Positions 1 through 8,222 of a stretch of 64,000 nucleotides of DNA are shown piece after piece. Each line of letters begins with the position of its first letter. Position 1 is the stretch's first letter. This DNA is from an uncultured Fodinibius sp. (GTDB lineage Bacteria; Bacteroidota; Rhodothermia; Balneolales; Balneolaceae): the NCBI GenBank assembly GCA_913057775.1, contig CAJXOG010000001.1, forward strand, positions 496,001 through 560,000. Direction: 5' to 3'. Under the pieces are notes generated by a model. The model had not been told where the DNA came from. It ran no database searches and was given only the letters and a program-made list of their open reading frames with translations. The position numbers were made by a program, and so were the translations under genes.

Positions 1-1
1 G

Positions 2-1078
2 GAATTTCATACGATGGTACGACATTATGATTCCTCGGTTGAAAAGGTGCCCATAAAACTGGACGACCATCTTAAAGGATGGATGTTAAAAAAACAGTCC
101 ATTTTATTGAGCAATGATATTCTGAAAGATGATCGGTTTAATTTTCTTCAAAAGACATCATTCTCATTCCGCTCCATCCTCTGTGCCCCACTTATGATAA
201 AGGGAGATCTTATTGGTTATCTGGCGGTGTTCAATAAAAAAGACGGCTCCCCATTCTCTGATGAAGATCGACGACTAATCTCAATTATCGCGTCCCAATC
301 AGCTCAAGTGATAGAAAATGCACGCTTGTATGAGGAAGAAAAAGAATTTTTAAGCATGCAGGAAGAAATGAGAATGGCTAGGGACATTCAGTTGCACCTG
401 CTCCCGGATTCAACTCCCGAAATAGATGGTTTTCAAATCAGCTCCACAAACATCCCGGCTAAGTCAGTTGGTGGCGATTATCTTGATTTTATTGGTTTGT
501 CAAACAACAAGCTTGGTTTTTGCGTTGGAGATATTACAGGTAAAGGTATGCCGGCCGCAATGTTAATGGCTAACTTACAGGCAACACTCCGCAGCCATGC
601 GATTATGTATGAGGATTGTGTAAAGTGTCTGCACGGGACAAATAATCTGCTTTACAGAAGTACCGAACCTACTAAATTTGCGACCTTATTTTATGGCATC
701 CTGGATCCCCAAAATGCTACTATCGAATATTCGAATGGCGGCCACGATGCCCCACTACTTATTCGTAATAATGAAGAACCCATTCATCTTGATTCAACGG
801 GGTTACTTTTAGGGGTCATACAAGAATCAGAATATCAAATGCGAACCCTGTCAATGCAGCCTGATGATCTGCTTTTAATTTACTCTGATGGAATCACGGA
901 AGCCATGAACGTCGGAAAAGAAGAGTACGGAATAGAACGATTGAAAGATCAGGCCATCAATAATAAAACTTCTTCATCAAATGAAATGTTAGAAACCATT
1001 TTGCAGGATGTTAAAACTCATGCCACCGGAGCTCCTCAAAGTGATGATATCACCCTTATGGTTATAAAGAAAATATAA
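2..1078 (+). CDS. GAF-SpoIIE (PP2C-type) serine phosphatase, 5'-truncated
   Basis: The reading frame is open to the left edge, so the N-terminus lies outside the window; the ATG at 14 is internal or coincidental. The visible part starts inside a GAF-like sensor domain (to about residue 105 counted from the ATG at 14), passes through a short coiled coil with the usual DIQ-hLLP linker, and ends in a PP2C_SIG/SpoIIE phosphatase domain (about 150-354). Metal-binding motifs are visible: VGGDYLDF, GDITGKGMPAAMLMA, SNGGHDAP, YSDGITEA and QSDDITLM. Such proteins (RsbU/RsbP type) dephosphorylate anti-anti-sigma factors in partner-switching stress pathways. No RsbV/W partner is visible here, so the target is unknown. 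Confidence 0.9.
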   Translation, partial: EFHTMVRHYDSSVEKVPIKLDDHLKGWMLKKQSILLSNDILKDDRFNFLQKTSFSFRSILCAPLMIKGDLIGYLAVFNKKDGSPFSDEDRRLISIIASQSAQVIENARLYEEEKEFLSMQEEMRMARDIQLHLLPDSTPEIDGFQISSTNIPAKSVGGDYLDFIGLSNNKLGFCVGDITGKGMPAAMLMANLQATLRSHAIMYEDCVKCLHGTNNLLYRSTEPTKFATLFYGILDPQNATIEYSNGGHDAPLLIRNNEEPIHLDSTGLLLGVIQESEYQMRTLSMQPDDLLLIYSDGITEAMNVGKEEYGIERLKDQAINNKTSSSNEMLETILQDVKTHATGAPQSDDITLMVIKKI

Positions 1079-1457
1079 GTGAATCTATGCTTGAACCACC
1101 TTGAAAATGCCACCAAAATAAATGCAAATTCTATTAAACTATCTTGAAATATCATCCAAAGCTTAGATAGTAGAAATTATTATAGTTGAATATTGACTAT
1201 ATTTTAGCTCTTAAAAAGAGATTGGTAGTTATCATCGTTTTCGGGGGAAATAGCCACCTTTCTAAGTTATTAGATGAATCCGTAATAGCATGCTTTACCT
1301 GAAAGGCTCCATGCCTTGTTGCCTGACTGAGGATTTATACTTACTATTTAATTAATCAACGATTTAATAGTCCGGTTCCAAATGGTAATCGCTTGGCTAT
1401 TGGTTATTTAAATTGAGGGATTCAATAAAAATTTATTCATATAAAATCAGGGAATAT
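1079..1457. other. intergenic, AT-rich
   Basis: About 380 bases between the phosphatase and the lipoprotein. I see no convincing ORF, RNA or clear terminator; it presumably holds the promoter of the lipoprotein. Confidence 0.4.
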
Positions 1458-2504
1458 ATGCTCTTCTTAGAATTTATAAAACGCCCGATAACATATACGC
1501 TGACATTAGCTCTGGCAGTATCAAGTATAGCCCTTTTGACAGCTTGTAACGATGCCAAGAAAGTAGATGAAAGTGTGGTGGAAGTAACTGCTATCCATGA
1601 CACTGAGGAGAATAAGCACTTATTTGAGATGGGTACTGATGAAATCTCATCCGGCTGGACCACTTTCCAATTTGATAATGCCTCCGGATACGACCATTTC
1701 TTTTTGATCTGGCAAGTTCCAGATGAAGGAATTAAAGCTGCAGAAGCTGCCGGTGAACCACTTCTAGATCACTGGTATCAGGGTATTACCGAACCATTTC
1801 AAAAGCAATTTAACCCATATATAGCAGGCGATATGGAGTTTGGTCAATTCACGGATAGTTTGGTAGCTACTATTTCAGAGAAGGCTCCCTGGTTTTTTGA
1901 TCCCGGTGCAAAGCCAATGGGCGGGCCGGGATTTACTGCAGGTGGGAGAACATCTAAAACATCTGTCCATCTGGAACCCGGTGAGTATATCGTTGAATGC
2001 TACGTAAAGAATAAAGACGAGGTGTTCCATTCATATATCGGAATGCTTGAACATTTAAGTGTTACAAATCAAGAATCTGATATTGAAGAACCGCAACCCA
2101 CAGGAACGTTGACGATTTCATCTACTAACGGAATACAAGTTGATCAGGAGTTAACTCAGGGAAGCCATACGATCGAAATATATTTCGAAGACCAACAATC
2201 TTATGCTCACTTACAGGGTCATAATGTACAGCTGGTAAAATTAAGTGATGCAGAAGATCAAGAACTGCTGAGCAACCTCTCAGCTTGGATGGATTGGCGG
2301 CAAGCCGGTAGCTTGGTTGATCGGGCTCCTGAAGGTGCAAAATTCCTGGGAGGAACAATGGAAATGACGAAAGGCAAAACCGCCTATTTTCATGTAGATC
2401 TAGAACCGGGTGACTATACTTGGATTGCGGAGGTTCCTAATCCTGCTGAACATAATATGTTGAAAACCTTTACCATAGAGGAAGAAAGCAACTCCGCAGA
2501 TTAA
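1458..2504 (+). CDS. secreted lipoprotein of unknown function (paralogue of the gene at 4145-5317)
   Basis: I chose the ATG at 1458, preceded by AGGGA. A TTG start at 1413 would add 15 residues before the signal peptide. The N-terminus has a basic end, a hydrophobic stretch and the lipobox LLTAC, so it should be lipid-anchored. The mature part has two related halves: each has a GWTTF or HTIEIYF strand pattern, a hydrophobic strand ending in a valine/leucine-rich segment, and an LEPG-Y-(V/W)-E strand near its end. This suggests a duplicated beta-sandwich, possibly cupredoxin-like, but I see no His/Cys/Met copper-ligand set. It is clearly paralogous to the minus-strand gene 1.6 kb away: both share HLFE-DEI-SGWTTF, PMGGPG and GGxMEMT motifs. 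Function not recognised. Confidence 0.75.
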   Translation: MLFLEFIKRPITYTLTLALAVSSIALLTACNDAKKVDESVVEVTAIHDTEENKHLFEMGTDEISSGWTTFQFDNASGYDHFFLIWQVPDEGIKAAEAAGEPLLDHWYQGITEPFQKQFNPYIAGDMEFGQFTDSLVATISEKAPWFFDPGAKPMGGPGFTAGGRTSKTSVHLEPGEYIVECYVKNKDEVFHSYIGMLEHLSVTNQESDIEEPQPTGTLTISSTNGIQVDQELTQGSHTIEIYFEDQQSYAHLQGHNVQLVKLSDAEDQELLSNLSAWMDWRQAGSLVDRAPEGAKFLGGTMEMTKGKTAYFHVDLEPGDYTWIAEVPNPAEHNMLKTFTIEEESNSAD

Positions 2505-2696
2505 ATTACTACAGAGCACAGATATCTAAGGTCTTGTATTTGATAAAGCCTGTGCTACAAAGCATGGTCTAAATGCGAATTGGGTTATTTAAACTCCCTC
2601 GTATTGCGCAATCAAGATTAGCATCCGTCGCTGCTGAAAAACTTCCTTATTCACTTTCACCTTAAGTATCCAATCAGTGATAAGCATTTATCCGAA

Positions 2697-2726
2697 ATAA
2701 AAAAGGCCGTGAATCTTCACGGCCTT
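2697..2726 (-). terminator. intrinsic terminator of the 2749-3888 gene
   Basis: Near-perfect inverted repeat AAGGCCGTGAA/TTCACGGCCTT with a 2-4 base loop. On the minus strand it is followed by a run of T residues. It lies 22 bases past the stop codon of the minus-strand gene. Confidence 0.85.
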
Positions 2727-2748
2727 AGATAGATTTTTTAAATTCAAT

Positions 2749-3888
2749 TTATTCTGTCTTCGGAACGCCTGAACCAATAGCCAGAGGAGCAAAATTGGAA
2801 TGCATCAGTTTCCATCCATTATCAAAGAACCAAACTTCACTGGCCCTGGTTTTATAAGCAATGGGTTTATCACTTCCCTTCATGGTATATTCTCCATTAT
2901 TGTCAAAGGTTGTAACGGCCGTCTTCATATCAGGACTAAAATATACTTTAAGATCCACTACATTCCAGCGATTCCAAGTATGATTTACATCTTCCTCTTC
3001 AAAACTGGAGTAAAATACACATGGCTCCATATTCGAGTTACAACCTATCATCCCAATTTTGTCCGAATAAAACTGTTTTAAATTCTCGGAGTCATTATTC
3101 ATTTGGAATTTTATTCGTTGATTGGTCTTGGACTTTATTGAATCTGTAAAAGCCGTTTTATTCGTATGTCCATAATAGATCTGGGCATTATATGAATAGG
3201 CCGACCCAGTACCGGCATAATCAAGCGCTTTCAACTGATGCTCAAATGCCTTCTTATAATTTCTTTTAGTGGCATAATGTTCAGCTATTGAATCATGGCC
3301 ATTGGGTCCATTGTGCGTTAGGAATATCTTTTGTGCAGTTTCAACAGCTTTCGGCATATTCGAATCGTTACCATAAGTTCCATCTGCATATCGGTAAGAC
3401 ATAATGTTATATGCAGGCGAAGCGTATTCGGGAAACGCTAACACATATTCCGCCAACTTATCTTTACCATCTTCAAGAGATACACTTGCCCAGAAAGCAA
3501 AAAGAGGTACATCCGGATATGTTGCTGCAACTTGTTTCGTCGTACCTTCAAATTCTTCATTAGATGCGGACATCACTTTCACCCAGGCTTTTTCTTGGTC
3601 CGTAAACTTCTTGGTGTCCAGTTTTTCCAACTGAGCCGTTCGGGATCCGTACTCACCAGTCATAGCAGTGTTTATAAGTACTAACTTGGCACTACCGCAT
3701 TTTTCATCAATCATAAGAGCTGCTTTGGCCATCCCTACAGCAACCGGTCTCTCCAGATTCACAAAATGAGTGATTGCCTTATCCGTAATTTCTTCAGCTT
3801 TATTGTTACAAGACATGTCTGTTACCCACTGAGCACTAGCAATAGTCGTTAATAGACACAGCCCAACAGTTAAATAGATTTTTTTCAT
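2749..3888 (-). CDS. secreted repeat protein with C-terminal SnoaL/DUF4440-like domain
   Basis: The start is taken at the second ATG (3888), which begins a typical signal peptide (MKKIYL, hydrophobic core, cleavage after ASA-Q); an ATG at 3897 adds only three residues. The middle (about 25-260) is alpha-helical and looks like degenerate tetratricopeptide repeats, including paired segments around MPKAVETAQKIF and YKKAFEHQLKALDYA. The last 110 residues have the pattern of an NTF2/SnoaL-like DUF4440 domain (W-R-W-VVDLKVYFSPD, ending in WFFDNGWKLMHSNFAP). It is probably periplasmic. It is transcribed alone and has its own terminator. Function unknown. Confidence 0.7.
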   Translation of the reverse strand: MKKIYLTVGLCLLTTIASAQWVTDMSCNNKAEEITDKAITHFVNLERPVAVGMAKAALMIDEKCGSAKLVLINTAMTGEYGSRTAQLEKLDTKKFTDQEKAWVKVMSASNEEFEGTTKQVAATYPDVPLFAFWASVSLEDGKDKLAEYVLAFPEYASPAYNIMSYRYADGTYGNDSNMPKAVETAQKIFLTHNGPNGHDSIAEHYATKRNYKKAFEHQLKALDYAGTGSAYSYNAQIYYGHTNKTAFTDSIKSKTNQRIKFQMNNDSENLKQFYSDKIGMIGCNSNMEPCVFYSSFEEEDVNHTWNRWNVVDLKVYFSPDMKTAVTTFDNNGEYTMKGSDKPIAYKTRASEVWFFDNGWKLMHSNFAPLAIGSGVPKTE

Positions 3889-4084
3889 GATAGTCATTTT
3901 AGATTATTTAATAGATTAGATCATCGCTTCATATAACAAAACTAATGATCAATAAACCGTTAATATTTTCTATAAAATATTGATTTTTAAATACTTATAG
4001 ATAAATATAGTTATATCAAATAGTTATAGCTCAATGAAATTATATTATGGACTTCATTCAATTGCACCAGCTCCCATCCCAATA

Positions 4085-4119
4085 TAAAAACCCCGGAAGC
4101 AATTAAGCTATCCGAGGTC
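4085..4119 (-). terminator. intrinsic terminator of the 4145-5317 gene
   Basis: On the minus strand the sequence ACCTCGGA..AGC / GCT..TCCGGGGT forms an 8+3 bp stem with one bulge and one G-U pair, followed by TTTTTAT. It begins about 25 bases downstream of the stop codon. Confidence 0.75.
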
Positions 4120-4144
4120 TGTTTTAAGAACTATAAAATTACTA

Positions 4145-5317
4145 TCACCTGCGGCCTTTTCGATCTAAGAATGCTGCAGGTTTTGCTTGCACTTCTCTCC
4201 CAAACGGTGTTGAAAATATTTTAAGCATATCTTTACCAGCAGGATCGGGAACCTCGGCTATCCAAGCGTAACTGCCGGGCTTTAGGTTAACATGGTAATA
4301 AGCCATGTTGCCTCCAGTCATCTCCATACTTCCACCAATAAACGTAGTTCCCTCTGGCGCGCGATGTACGAACCCCTCTTCAGTTGTCCAATTCATCCAG
4401 GCGCCAAGCTCATCGAGTAATTGCTGATCATAGCCATCATCGAAACGTACCAACTGCACATTGTGCCCCAGAAGGTGTCCATAACCTGCAGCAGGCTGTG
4501 GTCCGAAATGAATAGCTACTGTATGCATTCCCGGACGAACGGATTTTTCATGCTCTATACCGTCTTGAGTTACGGTTACTTCCATCGTTGCACGAGGCTC
4601 CTTTTTACCTGATGCTTCATCAGTTACCCTTATGACATCAAGCATACCATTGTATGAATGAAATTCCTGATTCTCATCTTTTACATAACATTCAGCAACG
4701 TAAGTGCCAGCCGGAAGCTTCACCGTTGTAAGTGAAGTTTGGCCTGCTGATGTTAGACCCGGACCTCCCATAGGTACAGCATCTACAAACCAAGGAGCCG
4801 AACTCAAAACTGCCCCAAAGAGATTATTTACGAAAGTCCCGAAATCGATGTCTCCCTCAATATAGGGATTCCATTCTTGTTGAAAGGGTTCCGTCACGGT
4901 ATTATACCAGTGATCCAGTATAGGTTCACCGGCAGCATCGGCGGCTTCTATAGCAGCCTCTGGTACCTTATAGAGGAGGTAGAAATGGTCTGAATGCGAG
5001 CTGTTGTTAAAACGAAAGGTCGTCCAGCCACTGGGAATTTCATCTTCGCTAACCTCAAAAAGATGTTCATTTGTATCATGATCATGCAGCGAGGTGATAT
5101 CAACTAAATTCGGACCACCCTTGGCTACAAAATTTGCTTTAGTGAGGTTTTCCTCTCCCGATAAGGAATCCGTAGCAATTCCAGACTCTTCGCTACAGCC
5201 GTTGATAGTAAAAAACAACGTCAACATAATTATGCCCGACCGGGTCAAACTATAAAACAGTTTTTTTGAATTTTTCATAAGAGCTCTTTTTTGTGAAAAT
5301 TTTTGGTTCACAGGCAT
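4145..5317 (-). CDS. secreted lipoprotein of unknown function (paralogue of the gene at 1458-2504)
   Basis: Two starts are possible. The ATG at 5317 has GAAAGG upstream. The ATG at 5278 gives a standard 27-residue signal ahead of the lipobox TINGC. The mature protein aligns along its whole length with the 1458-2504 product: HLFEVSEDEIPSGWTTF, DHWYNTVTEPFQ-WNPYIEGD, PMGGPGLTSAGQTS, GYGHLLGHNVQLVRF, GGSMEMTGGNMAYYHV and SYAWIAEVPDPAGKDMLKIF. Its C-terminus adds about 20 basic residues. It is divergent from the BTAD regulator at 5392 across a 74-base gap, so shared control is likely. The family is not recognised beyond a probable duplicated beta-sandwich. Confidence 0.75.
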   Translation of the reverse strand: MPVNQKFSQKRALMKNSKKLFYSLTRSGIIMLTLFFTINGCSEESGIATDSLSGEENLTKANFVAKGGPNLVDITSLHDHDTNEHLFEVSEDEIPSGWTTFRFNNSSHSDHFYLLYKVPEAAIEAADAAGEPILDHWYNTVTEPFQQEWNPYIEGDIDFGTFVNNLFGAVLSSAPWFVDAVPMGGPGLTSAGQTSLTTVKLPAGTYVAECYVKDENQEFHSYNGMLDVIRVTDEASGKKEPRATMEVTVTQDGIEHEKSVRPGMHTVAIHFGPQPAAGYGHLLGHNVQLVRFDDGYDQQLLDELGAWMNWTTEEGFVHRAPEGTTFIGGSMEMTGGNMAYYHVNLKPGSYAWIAEVPDPAGKDMLKIFSTPFGREVQAKPAAFLDRKGRR

Positions 5318-5391
5318 TATAAGGGCCCTTTCTTTGTTTAATCCGTTATTACTCTTAGATTGCTTCTAAGAGACCATTTTTCATACTTCTC

Positions 5392-7542
5392 ATGAATGTT
5401 GAAATTCGCATACTTGGATCTACGACCATTCAGAAAAATAATGGTGAGTACGATCCCTTCCTCCTGACTGGTCCCAAAAGACTGGCTCTCCTTACCTACC
5501 TGATGTTGGGAAATCCCAAGGGATTCAAACGCAGGGATAAAATTATTGCCTTATTTTGGCCGGAATTGAACCAACAAAAGGCAAGAAATGCCCTAAGCAA
5601 CATACTATACCATATCAGAAATTCACTGGGTAAAGAAACTATTCAGAACCGGGGTTCAGAAGAAATTAGTATCCATGAGAGCAACTTTTGGTGCGACGCT
5701 CTTGCTTTTGAAGAGTTAATACATAACCAAAAGTACCAACTTGCTCTCGACCTATATCGCGACGACCTCCTCGTTGGTTTTCATGTAACCGATGTATCCA
5801 ACGATTTCCACAGCTGGCTCGACAACAAAAGAGAACAACTCAGAATGTTAGCTCATGACGCCTCGTGGAAGCTGGCGGAAAAAGCAGAAGAAAATGGGGA
5901 TGTAAAAGCTGCGCAGATATGGGCTAAAAATGCTGTAGACCACACAAAACTTTCTGAAGAGGCCCATATTCGCCTGATAAAATTACTAAATCGGACCGGA
6001 CAACGAACAGATGCACTAAAAATTTATCAGGAGTTCAGTAATCAGCTAAAACAAAAATGGGATATATCACCTTCTAACGCTCTTAAAAAAACCGTTGAAC
6101 GTATTCAGAACCAAATTTCGAATCCAAATGCAAAGCACGACTTAGCAATAGAAGAGCACTTACCTTCCATTGCAGTACTTCCATTCGAGACACTTAAATC
6201 TACAGAGACCTCCACGGCCTTTACTAACGGAATTCATGATGATTTGCTTACTCGTCTTTCAAGCATCTCAGGTATTGAAGTTACTTCCCGAACATCTGTG
6301 ATGCGATACAAAGAAACCACAATGTCGTTAAAGCAAATATCAGAGAAACTTGGAGTTAATTGGATTGTCGAGGGAACCGTGCAGCAAGTAAATAAACAGG
6401 TCAAAGTCCGAGTGAGACTTGTAAATACCAAAACAGATCGACAGTCTTGGTCTAAAGATTTTGAAACCAAACTTACTGCAAATAACCTGTTTCGAATACA
6501 AAGCACTATTACCAAAAAAATTGCGGAGGCCCTTAAAACTAAACTCAGTGCCAAAGAAAAAAAACGCGTAGAAGTCCAGCATACCAATCAGCTGGAAGCC
6601 TACCGGCTCTATACACAGGGATGGACCTGGGTAGAACAACGTACCAAAAAAGGGCTTAAACGAGGTTTATCTTGCTTTGAGGAAGCCAGCACTGTAGACC
6701 CAGATTTTTCCCTAGCTTTAGTAGGTCAGGCCCATGCTCTGCTGGGTTTATACGGCTACGGCTACAAAGAAACCGACAAGATACTAAATGAAGCCGAAGA
6801 ACTTATACATCAGGCACTTGATCAAGATAAAACTCTGGCAGAAGCGCATTCGGCATTAGGACTTTTGTATACCAGTCGCCAAAAAGGTCCGGAAGCCATA
6901 CAAGAATTTAAAAAGGCAATTAACCTCAGACCCGGTTATGCCAATGCTCATAGCAAACTAAGCTGGATTTATCAGCTAATGGGAAAAGAAAAGCTGGCGC
7001 TTGGTAGTGCTAAAAAAGCTGTGGACCTTGATCCCTTTTCACCCGAAGCAGTTATTAATCTGGCCTACTCTTATATGATTAACGGCCATTATAGCGACGC
7101 ATCAAAATACGCATGGCAAGCTTACGATTTACAATCCGATTGGCCTACGGCATCTTTTTATATTGCTTTAATACACTATCACAGGAATAACTATAAAGCA
7201 TCCCAAAAATACTTGGGAGATTTAGTAGTCCCATGGACCTGTAACGGTCCCCAACTGTTACAGACATTAATAGATATAAAGTTACAAAAGAAACAATCTA
7301 GAGAATATCATCTAAAATACTTTAGTCAGGAAAAAGACTTCTTTTCCCAAGGTGTTATACATGCTGCTTTAAGTTATAAAGATCAGGCTTTTGCAGCTTT
7401 TGAAAACATATCGACGTGGGAACCTTGGCCAACCCAGGTAATACATCACCTCCTCCCCAATGAGCTAAAAGAGATTAAGAAAGATTCCCGGTTTTTAACT
7501 TTGTCTGAAAATATTGACAGAGACTGGGGATTACAGGCATGA
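5392..7542 (+). CDS. SARP/BTAD-family regulator with TolB-like domain and TPR repeats
   Basis: 716 residues. Residues 1-100 form a winged-helix Trans_reg_C-like segment (IRILGSTTI, LLTYLML, ALFWPE, ARNALSNILYHIRNSLG). Residues 100-245 form the bacterial transcriptional activation (BTAD) TPR domain. Residues about 258-395 form a TolB/FlgO-like domain often seen in adenylate-cyclase-like regulators (PSIAVLPFE, FTNGIHDDLLTRLS, VTSRTSVMRYK, WIVEGTV). The remainder is a TPR superhelix (LAEAHSALGLLYT, YANAHSKLSWIYQ). Such proteins are cytoplasmic DNA-binding regulators. The natural candidate target is the divergent lipoprotein gene 74 bases away and perhaps its paralogue. No nucleotide-binding motif is visible. 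Confidence 0.85.
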   Translation: MNVEIRILGSTTIQKNNGEYDPFLLTGPKRLALLTYLMLGNPKGFKRRDKIIALFWPELNQQKARNALSNILYHIRNSLGKETIQNRGSEEISIHESNFWCDALAFEELIHNQKYQLALDLYRDDLLVGFHVTDVSNDFHSWLDNKREQLRMLAHDASWKLAEKAEENGDVKAAQIWAKNAVDHTKLSEEAHIRLIKLLNRTGQRTDALKIYQEFSNQLKQKWDISPSNALKKTVERIQNQISNPNAKHDLAIEEHLPSIAVLPFETLKSTETSTAFTNGIHDDLLTRLSSISGIEVTSRTSVMRYKETTMSLKQISEKLGVNWIVEGTVQQVNKQVKVRVRLVNTKTDRQSWSKDFETKLTANNLFRIQSTITKKIAEALKTKLSAKEKKRVEVQHTNQLEAYRLYTQGWTWVEQRTKKGLKRGLSCFEEASTVDPDFSLALVGQAHALLGLYGYGYKETDKILNEAEELIHQALDQDKTLAEAHSALGLLYTSRQKGPEAIQEFKKAINLRPGYANAHSKLSWIYQLMGKEKLALGSAKKAVDLDPFSPEAVINLAYSYMINGHYSDASKYAWQAYDLQSDWPTASFYIALIHYHRNNYKASQKYLGDLVVPWTCNGPQLLQTLIDIKLQKKQSREYHLKYFSQEKDFFSQGVIHAALSYKDQAFAAFENISTWEPWPTQVIHHLLPNELKEIKKDSRFLTLSENIDRDWGLQA

Positions 7543-7955
7543 AATATCCCCCCCTTTTACTACTAAATGTCCTAGAACCATTGACAAAGATCTAAGTGGA
7601 ACAAAAACTGTTAATAAAGGTCTAAAGAGAACAAAAATATAAAAGACACTACGAGGTGTTGACTTCTCAGAATAGGATAGTTTTGCTATTACAGATGACA
7701 ACTTCAGTTTTAATTTTCGATTCAACACTTATACTAATTAAAAGCTCTTGCTTAGTTATTAGTTTGATAAAATGCTCCAAAAAATCAGAAAACTATTTCG
7801 TTATTTTTTTACAAAGATTAATTTTTATTAATAAAATAATTATTAACTTCCTGTGGTACCGTTAAGGAAACAATAGATGCGGCATAATATCATTTACAGA
7901 CGGTTAATTACCCATTTGTAATATATTAGTCCTTTAAAAGGATGAGGATTACATT
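7543..7955. other. intergenic, very AT-rich
   Basis: About 410 bases with no convincing gene. Near 7590-7640 there is a short imperfect tandem repeat (ATCTAAGTGGAACAAAAA and GTCTAAAGAGAACAAAAA). A 69-codon ORF at 7656-7865 has no ribosome-binding site and unusual composition, and I reject it. Confidence 0.4.
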
Positions 7956-8189
7956 ATGACAACGGCAAAAAATTTTAGAAGCTATTATCAAACAGATCGG
8001 TATAAAGGTTTTTATCAAATTAAAAAGAGCACCTACCCTCTTTCTCGGATGACGCTTCTCGCTTTTTCAAACGGTAAGAAAAACATCTATGCCAGTGGGG
8101 TTTATGCTGAAGAAGCCATGGCGAAAATATTTTCCGCTATCGATCAATATTATCTCAAGCAGAAAACAAAGCAATTAACAACGGCATAA
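7956..8189 (+). CDS. small hypothetical protein, 77 aa
   Basis: A good ribosome-binding site (AAAGGATGAGGA) lies about 8 bases before the ATG, supporting a real gene. The product is rich in Tyr and Lys, without signal peptide or membrane segment. It contains YKGFYQIKKSTYPLSRMTLLAFSNG and a helical tail starting EEAMAKIFSAIDQYY. No family recognised. It is isolated between an AT-rich gap and a convergent kinase. Confidence 0.55.
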   Translation: MTTAKNFRSYYQTDRYKGFYQIKKSTYPLSRMTLLAFSNGKKNIYASGVYAEEAMAKIFSAIDQYYLKQKTKQLTTA

Positions 8190-8222
8190 AGGCAAAGGAC
8201 AGCAGTAAAAACAGAGAGTAAG

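Noticed and set aside
1413-1457. TTG start extending the first lipoprotein by 15 residues
   Set aside because: The extension would push the lipobox too far from the N-terminus, and the ATG at 1458 has a better ribosome-binding site.
7656-7865. 69-codon ORF in the AT-rich gap
   Set aside because: No ribosome-binding site, and hydrophobic AT-driven composition typical of chance ORFs.
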